From Pseudovibrio sp. Alg231-02 (GTDB taxonomy: Bacteria; Pseudomonadota; Alphaproteobacteria; Rhizobiales; Stappiaceae), in the NCBI RefSeq assembly GCF_900143565.1, contig NZ_FREX01000001.1, positions 573,068 through 637,067 of the forward strand: a DNA stretch of 64,000 bases. The letters are read 5' to 3'. Below, piece by piece: positions 59,696 to 64,000 of the stretch; positions within the stretch are counted from its first letter, which is position 1; every line of letters starts with the position of its first letter. The notes under the pieces are model-generated. The model was not told where the DNA came from, searched no databases, and saw only the letters and a program-made list of their open reading frames with translations. A program made the position numbers and the translations under genes.

Positions 59696-60346
59696 ATGGT
59701 TTTACGCATAAACGACACGATCCCTAATTTGACTGTTCCTACTGATCATGGAGAGATAAGTCTGCACGATTGGGTTGGAGACAGCTGGGCGATCATCTTC
59801 TCTCACCCTAAGGATTTTACACCTGTTTGCACGACTGAGTTCGGTGCTGTGGCCCAGCTTGGTAATGAATGGGCCAAGCGTAACACTAAAGTGCTTGGCG
59901 TTTCAGTTGATGGTGTTGAAGACCATAAGAAATGGAAAGTCGATATTGAATCTGTTGGCGGTGCAAAGCCCAATTTTGCGATTGTTGCAGATGCTGGGCT
60001 GGAGATGGCGAAGGCCTTTGACATGTTGCCAGCGGAATATGTCTTGCCTGATGGGCGGACACCAGCAGACTCTGCCACTGTGCGCTCAGTCTTCATCATT
60101 GGGCCAGACAAGCAAGTGAAGCTGATGATGACCTATCCAATGACCGTTGGACGAAATTTCGCAGAAATCCTGCGCGCGCTAGACGGGCTTCAGATGTCTG
60201 CCAAGGGCGTTGCAACGCCAGCGGACTGGACTGTTGGTCAGGATGTAATCGTGCCCCCAGCCGTCAGTACCGAAGACGCAGAAGTCAAATTTGGCTCTGT
60301 GAAAACAGTCCTGCCCTATCTGCGATATGTGAGCGCGCCGAGCTAA
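59696..60346 (+). CDS. 1-Cys (Prx6-type) peroxiredoxin
   Basis: This 216-residue protein has the AhpC/TSA fold with the peroxidatic Cys in HPKDFTPVCTTEFGAVAQLG (near residue 44) and the Prx6-type C-terminal domain (LDGLQMSAKGVATPADWTVGQDVIVPPAVSTEDAEVKFG). It detoxifies hydrogen peroxide and organic hydroperoxides in the cytosol with a thiol or ascorbate-like reductant. The only cysteine visible is the peroxidatic one, so a resolving thiol must come from a partner. Monocistronic, ending at the bidirectional terminator at 60376-60408. Confidence 0.93.
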   Translation: MVLRINDTIPNLTVPTDHGEISLHDWVGDSWAIIFSHPKDFTPVCTTEFGAVAQLGNEWAKRNTKVLGVSVDGVEDHKKWKVDIESVGGAKPNFAIVADAGLEMAKAFDMLPAEYVLPDGRTPADSATVRSVFIIGPDKQVKLMMTYPMTVGRNFAEILRALDGLQMSAKGVATPADWTVGQDVIVPPAVSTEDAEVKFGSVKTVLPYLRYVSAPS

Positions 60347-60375
60347 ACACTCAGAAAACACGCTCCTGCAATAGA

Positions 60376-60408
60376 AAGCCCCGCAGAGATGGTCTCTACG
60401 GGGCTTTT
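60376..60408. terminator. Bidirectional terminator between peroxiredoxin and ilvD
   Basis: AAGCCCCGCAGAGA and TCTCTACGGGGCTT pair over 14 positions with one mismatch around a TGG loop, with A- and T-rich flanks. Confidence 0.88.
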
Positions 60409-60431
60409 GAATGTCTTATTGAACCTGAGGC

Positions 60432-62279
60432 TTAGTCAACTTTACGAACTGCGCCTTTGGATGCGCTGGTGGTCATGGCAGCATAGGCTTTCAGCGCGGT
60501 GGTAACCTTGCGCTTACGCGTCTCAACAGGTTTCCATGCAGCATTCCCTTTTGCTTCCATCGCAGCGCGACGGGAGGCAAGCTCTTCATCAGAAACACGC
60601 ATCTCGATTTTACGGTTTGGAATGTCGATATCAATCATATCGCCTTCTTCCAACAGGCCGATATTGCCGCCTTCAGCTGCTTCCGGGGAGACATGGCCAA
60701 TGGACAAACCGGAAGACCCACCAGAGAAGCGGCCATCTGTGATGAGTGCGCAGGCTTTGCCGAGGCCTTTGGACTTGAGGTAGCTGGTTGGATACAGCAT
60801 TTCCTGCATGCCCGGACCGCCACGAGGGCCTTCGTAACGAATGAGAACGATGTCACCCTCTTTCACTTTACCTGTCAGGATCGCGCTGACTGCTGTGTCC
60901 TGAGATTCAAAGATGCGTGCTGGGCCGGAGAATGTGAGAATGCTCTCATCAACACCTGCGGTTTTAACGATACAGCCGTCTTCTGCCAGATTGCCGTAGA
61001 GAACTGCCAGTCCGCCATCCTGTGAGAAGGCATGTTCTTTGGAACGGATAACGCCGTTTTCACGATCCTCATCAACGCCTTCGGCATAGCGGGAGCTCTG
61101 AGAGAACGCGACCTGTGTCGGCACACCACCAGGCGCTGCGGAGAAGAACTCGCGTACGCTTGTGCTGTCTGTGCGTTTGATATCCCAGCGCTCAAGAGCA
61201 TCGGCTAAGTCTTTGGCATGTACTGATTTTACTGAGGTATCGATGAGACCTGCACGGTCCAGCTCGCCCAGAATACCGAGGATGCCACCTGCGCGGTGAA
61301 TGTCTTCCATGTGGACGTTGGCGATCGATGGAGCCACCTTACACAACACTGGTACAATGCGAGACAGACGGTCAATGTCTTCCATGGTGAAGTCCACTTC
61401 ACCTTCCTGTGCTGCGGCCAGCAAATGCAGAACGGTGTTGGTGGAACCACCCATCGCGATGTCCATAATCATTGCATTTTCAAAAGCTTTGAAGTTTGCA
61501 ATGTTACGCGGCAGTGCGCTCTCATCTTCCTGTTCGTAATAGCGTTTTGCCAAATCTACGATCAGGTGACCAGCTTCGATGAACAGGCGTTTACGGTCTG
61601 AATGCGTTGCCAGAGTTGAGCCATTGCCCGGAAGGGACAGGCCCAGAGCTTCTGTCAGACAGTTCATAGAGTTTGCGGTGAACATGCCAGAACAGGAGCC
61701 ACACGTCGGGCATGCGCTGCGCTCGATGCTTTCAACGTCGCTGTCAGAAACGTTGTCATCAGCTGCGGCGATCATTGCGTCGACAAGGTCAACTTTGCGT
61801 TTTTCACCGTTTGCGAGCGTTACTTTGCCAGCTTCCATCGGTCCACCGGACACAAACACGGTTGGAATGTTCAGGCGCAAAGACGCCATCAGCATGCCTG
61901 GAGTGATCTTGTCACAGTTGGAAATACAGACCATAGCATCTGCGCAGTGGGCGTTGACCATGTACTCCACGGAGTCGGCGATCAACTCACGAGAGGGCAA
62001 GGAGTAGAGCATGCCGTCGTGACCCATTGCGATGCCGTCATCGACTGCGATGGTGTTGAACTCTTTTGCGATGCCACCGGCCTGCTCGATTTCGCGAGCG
62101 ACGAGCTGACCAAGGTCTTTCAAATGCACGTGGCCTGGCACGAACTGCGTGAAGGAGTTGACGACAGCAATAATTGGCTTGCCGAAGTCATTTTCTTTAA
62201 CACCGGTTGCCCGCCACAGGCCTCTGGCGCCTGCCATGTTGCGGCCGTGTGTGGAAGTGCGCGAACGATAGTTTGGCAT
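60432..62279 (-). CDS. ilvD: Dihydroxyacid dehydratase
   Basis: This 615-residue protein is a full-length IlvD: N-terminal [25 protein letters not shown], Fe-S ligands in [16 protein letters not shown] and [31 protein letters not shown], and a C-terminal domain [19 protein letters not shown]. It converts 2,3-dihydroxy-isovalerate and -methylvalerate to the 2-oxo acids for valine, leucine, isoleucine and coenzyme A synthesis. I chose the ATG at 62279 (MPNYRS), the normal family N-terminus; an in-frame start lies four codons earlier. It is monocistronic. Confidence 0.95.
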   Translation of the reverse strand: MPNYRSRTSTHGRNMAGARGLWRATGVKENDFGKPIIAVVNSFTQFVPGHVHLKDLGQLVAREIEQAGGIAKEFNTIAVDDGIAMGHDGMLYSLPSRELIADSVEYMVNAHCADAMVCISNCDKITPGMLMASLRLNIPTVFVSGGPMEAGKVTLANGEKRKVDLVDAMIAAADDNVSDSDVESIERSACPTCGSCSGMFTANSMNCLTEALGLSLPGNGSTLATHSDRKRLFIEAGHLIVDLAKRYYEQEDESALPRNIANFKAFENAMIMDIAMGGSTNTVLHLLAAAQEGEVDFTMEDIDRLSRIVPVLCKVAPSIANVHMEDIHRAGGILGILGELDRAGLIDTSVKSVHAKDLADALERWDIKRTDSTSVREFFSAAPGGVPTQVAFSQSSRYAEGVDEDRENGVIRSKEHAFSQDGGLAVLYGNLAEDGCIVKTAGVDESILTFSGPARIFESQDTAVSAILTGKVKEGDIVLIRYEGPRGGPGMQEMLYPTSYLKSKGLGKACALITDGRFSGGSSGLSIGHVSPEAAEGGNIGLLEEGDMIDIDIPNRKIEMRVSDEELASRRAAMEAKGNAAWKPVETRKRKVTTALKAYAAMTTSASKGAVRKVD

Positions 62280-62470
62280 CGAAAACCCCAATCTGGCGAA
62301 TATGTTATTTACGCGTTGCGGTATAGTTAGTTTTATCGGACTAATTTGGCAACTTTTCTTCAGCTTACACCACTAATGAGAAAAAGAGTACCCGCGGGTA
62401 CGCCTCTCCCCTTCTGATCGCTTGAGCATTTCTCGGGTGTCGTCTGCTCGTGCCTCAAGTCTTGCTGCTT

Positions 62471-63772
62471 TTAGAAGCGGTTAAAGGCAAAACTGGAGAG
62501 ATCGTGACCAGCTGGTATCCCTGTGAGCACATCTGCCATAAGACGTCCAATAGATGGGCCTATTCCAAACCCATGGCCTGAGAAACCCGTCACGATATGC
62601 AGGTTATCCAGATTTGGAGCTCTATCGATCACCGGCAAAAAGTCTGGCATGGCATCAATGAGGCCGCCCCAGGCGGATTGCAGTTTCGTTCCTTTGAGCT
62701 GAGGGAAGCGATCGACAAGAGCCTCAGTTAAAGCTCTCAGCTCTTTCTGATCAGGCATGGAGTTAAGAACGCGCATGGCTTCAAATGGTGTTATGTCCGC
62801 TCCGGTCCAGCTCCGTTTTTGCATCCAGTGGTCAGGGTAGTTTTTTGGAGACCACGGTTTGATGCTGGTGCCTTTTAAGTTTTCGGCCATGTTGGGCAGC
62901 CATTCTTTCAAGAACCTAAAAGAATCCAGACCGATATGGTGGGTCTGGTTGTTCTTGAGTGCCAGCGTGTAGCCACCATCCTGACGACGGCGCATGGCGA
63001 AGGTGTTGTCTGAGGCATTTGCCGGGAAGACATCCGGCACGGCTTGCGTTGCAGCAACAGTCAGCTCCACGGAAAGCTGAGGCAGTTTAATGCCTGCATT
63101 GGCGGCGAATAGAGAAGACCATGCCCCACCTGCCAGCATTACTTGCCCCGCCTTGATCTCGCCCTGCTCTGTGACAGCACCAACGACTTCACCGCCAGAT
63201 TTTACCAATGTACGAACAGCATTGTTTTCGCAGATGACAGCTCCAAGACGCTCTGCAGCCTTTGCAATGCCGAGTGTTGCTTGCCCGGGTTCAGCCCGAC
63301 CATCACTGGCAGTATGCATTCCGCCAATCCAACGCCCATCTTTACCTTTGATGTCTTCATGAACCTGCGCTCTTGAGATCATGCAGGTATCGAGATCATA
63401 TTTCCGGCCAAGCTCGACGAACTTTTCGAAATTTTCCAAGTCCTCATGCTTCTCAGCAAGGTAGTAGACGCCAGTCGCGCTGTAGCCAAGGTCTTCCCCT
63501 GTCTCTTTGCTGAGCTCGGCCCATAGGCGGCGTGCTTCAATCGAGAGCGGGATCTCCGGTTCATCACGTCCTTGCTGCCGAATCCAACCCCAATTGCGGC
63601 TGGACTGCTCTCCAGCAACACGCCCCTTTTCGCAAAGGGTGACGCTTACGCCCTTCTTAGCAAGGTAATACGCGGTGCAAACACCAGTGATGCCGCCGCC
63701 GATGATGAGCACGTCAGTTTCCTGCGGCTGTTCTCCATGGAACTGCTGCGGTGTATTTTCTGAATAAATCAC
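62471..63772 (-). CDS. FAD-dependent amino-acid/amine oxidoreductase (DAO family)
   Basis: This 433-residue protein has an N-terminal FAD site (DVLIIGGGITGVCTAYYLAKKGVSVTLCEKG). The DAO fold follows, with ENNAVRTLVKSGGEVVGAVTEQGEIKAGQVMLAGGAWSS and a C-terminal HIVTGFSGHGFGIGPSIGRLMADVLTG. Close relatives include gamma-glutamylputrescine oxidase and D-amino-acid dehydrogenases. The start is a GTG at 63772 with only a weak ribosome-binding site, 18 bases after the stop of a similar gene, so the two are co-transcribed. It would oxidise an amine or amino acid; the substrate is unknown. Confidence 0.88.
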   Translation of the reverse strand: MIYSENTPQQFHGEQPQETDVLIIGGGITGVCTAYYLAKKGVSVTLCEKGRVAGEQSSRNWGWIRQQGRDEPEIPLSIEARRLWAELSKETGEDLGYSATGVYYLAEKHEDLENFEKFVELGRKYDLDTCMISRAQVHEDIKGKDGRWIGGMHTASDGRAEPGQATLGIAKAAERLGAVICENNAVRTLVKSGGEVVGAVTEQGEIKAGQVMLAGGAWSSLFAANAGIKLPQLSVELTVAATQAVPDVFPANASDNTFAMRRRQDGGYTLALKNNQTHHIGLDSFRFLKEWLPNMAENLKGTSIKPWSPKNYPDHWMQKRSWTGADITPFEAMRVLNSMPDQKELRALTEALVDRFPQLKGTKLQSAWGGLIDAMPDFLPVIDRAPNLDNLHIVTGFSGHGFGIGPSIGRLMADVLTGIPAGHDLSSFAFNRF

Positions 63773-63790
63773 GTCACTTACTCAAGGAGG

Positions 63791-64000
63791 TTAGATAAAG
63801 GGTCCGAGCTTGATCTTGGAGCCATCGGAAAACCGCGAATAACGGAAGCGCGTCAGGTCGTAGCCAGCTGGTTTATCCATGAGCAAATCTGCCATTATGC
63901 GTCCTGCTGCAGGACCAATGCCAAACCCATGCCCGGAAAAACCCGTTGCGATAAACACGCCCTTTTGTGTCGGGACTTCATCCATGATCGGGACAAAGTC
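63791..64000 (-). CDS. FAD-dependent oxidoreductase, paralogue, partial (C-terminus only)
   Basis: The visible 69 residues include DFVPIMDEVPTQKGVFIATGFSGHGFGIGPAAGRIMADLLMDKPAGYDLTRFRYSRF. This matches the C-terminus of the neighbouring DAO-family gene (TGFSGHGFGIGPSIGRLMADVLTGIPAGHDLSSFAFNRF) almost residue for residue. It runs off the right edge. The tandem suggests a duplication with differing substrates, or two enzymes of one amine pathway. Confidence 0.85.
   Translation of the reverse strand, partial: DFVPIMDEVPTQKGVFIATGFSGHGFGIGPAAGRIMADLLMDKPAGYDLTRFRYSRFSDGSKIKLGPFI

Noticed and set aside
1-64000. tRNA genes, rRNA genes, CRISPR arrays, insertion sequences
   Set aside because: I saw no cloverleaf with a GGTTCGAATCC-like arm, no regularly spaced repeats of CRISPR type and no transposase-like frame. 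A covariance-model search for tRNAs would be decisive.

Overview
The window is bacterial and looks like an alphaproteobacterium of the marine Pseudovibrio/Stappiaceae type. That placement is an inference from the gene set: a fused TrpE-TrpG preceded by a Trp-Trp-Trp leader peptide (a rhizobial arrangement), mmsA with a divergent LysR regulator, CydDC, a Lrp-linked saccharopine dehydrogenase and GC-rich protein-coding style. No rRNA, tRNA or CRISPR array was recognised.

Positions 1 to about 16,470 are a prophage or phage-satellite segment cut by the left edge. Most of its genes run on the minus strand: a small-terminase-like protein, a tail protein Z homologue, an SF3 primase-helicase, a CHC2/Toprim primase, BRO and Rha antirepressor-type proteins, a CII-like protein and a Cro-like protein. 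A divergent XRE repressor and, further right, a PrtN-type activator complete the control region. Two plus-strand, visibly AT-richer inserts interrupt the module. One (5.4-7.2 kb) holds tandem paralogous membrane proteins. The other (9.4-12.7 kb) holds two pentapeptide-repeat membrane proteins around a small membrane protein. These look like cargo (moron) genes and are the best candidates for an undescribed phage-defence or exclusion system. The element also carries a cluster of ACCCTCGCG repeats next to the primase-helicase (candidate origin), a CI/Cro operator, and several long perfect inverted repeats. No integrase or attachment site is visible, so its limits are not known.

From 16.5 to 31 kb lies an accessory chromosomal region. 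It has a 1,448-residue VCBS/RTX secreted protein with a recent internal 804-bp duplication, an HxlR regulator divergent from a YgiN-like monooxygenase, a cupin/flavin-monooxygenase pair behind a long palindrome, a large unrecognised protein, a MarR regulator divergent from an EamA exporter, and znuA behind two Zur-like boxes.

From 30.5 to 43.7 kb are metabolic genes: an Lrp-type regulator with a saccharopine dehydrogenase-like enzyme, cydDC, mmsA with its LysR regulator, and manC-manB for GDP-mannose. From 43.9 to 53.4 kb one long plus-strand cluster joins an M20 hydrolase, a complete Dpp/Opp-type ABC importer, a class II aldolase, a zinc-motif-less ROK kinase and an ArgE-like deacetylase. 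It reads as uptake, deacylation, phosphorylation and retro-aldol cleavage of an unknown N-acylated substrate. Then come trpL-trpEG with a clear attenuator, a NitT/TauT-type importer, an SRPBCC protein, a peroxiredoxin, ilvD, and two tandem FAD-dependent amino-acid/amine oxidoreductases, the second cut by the right edge. Most convergent gene pairs are separated by strong bidirectional terminators.
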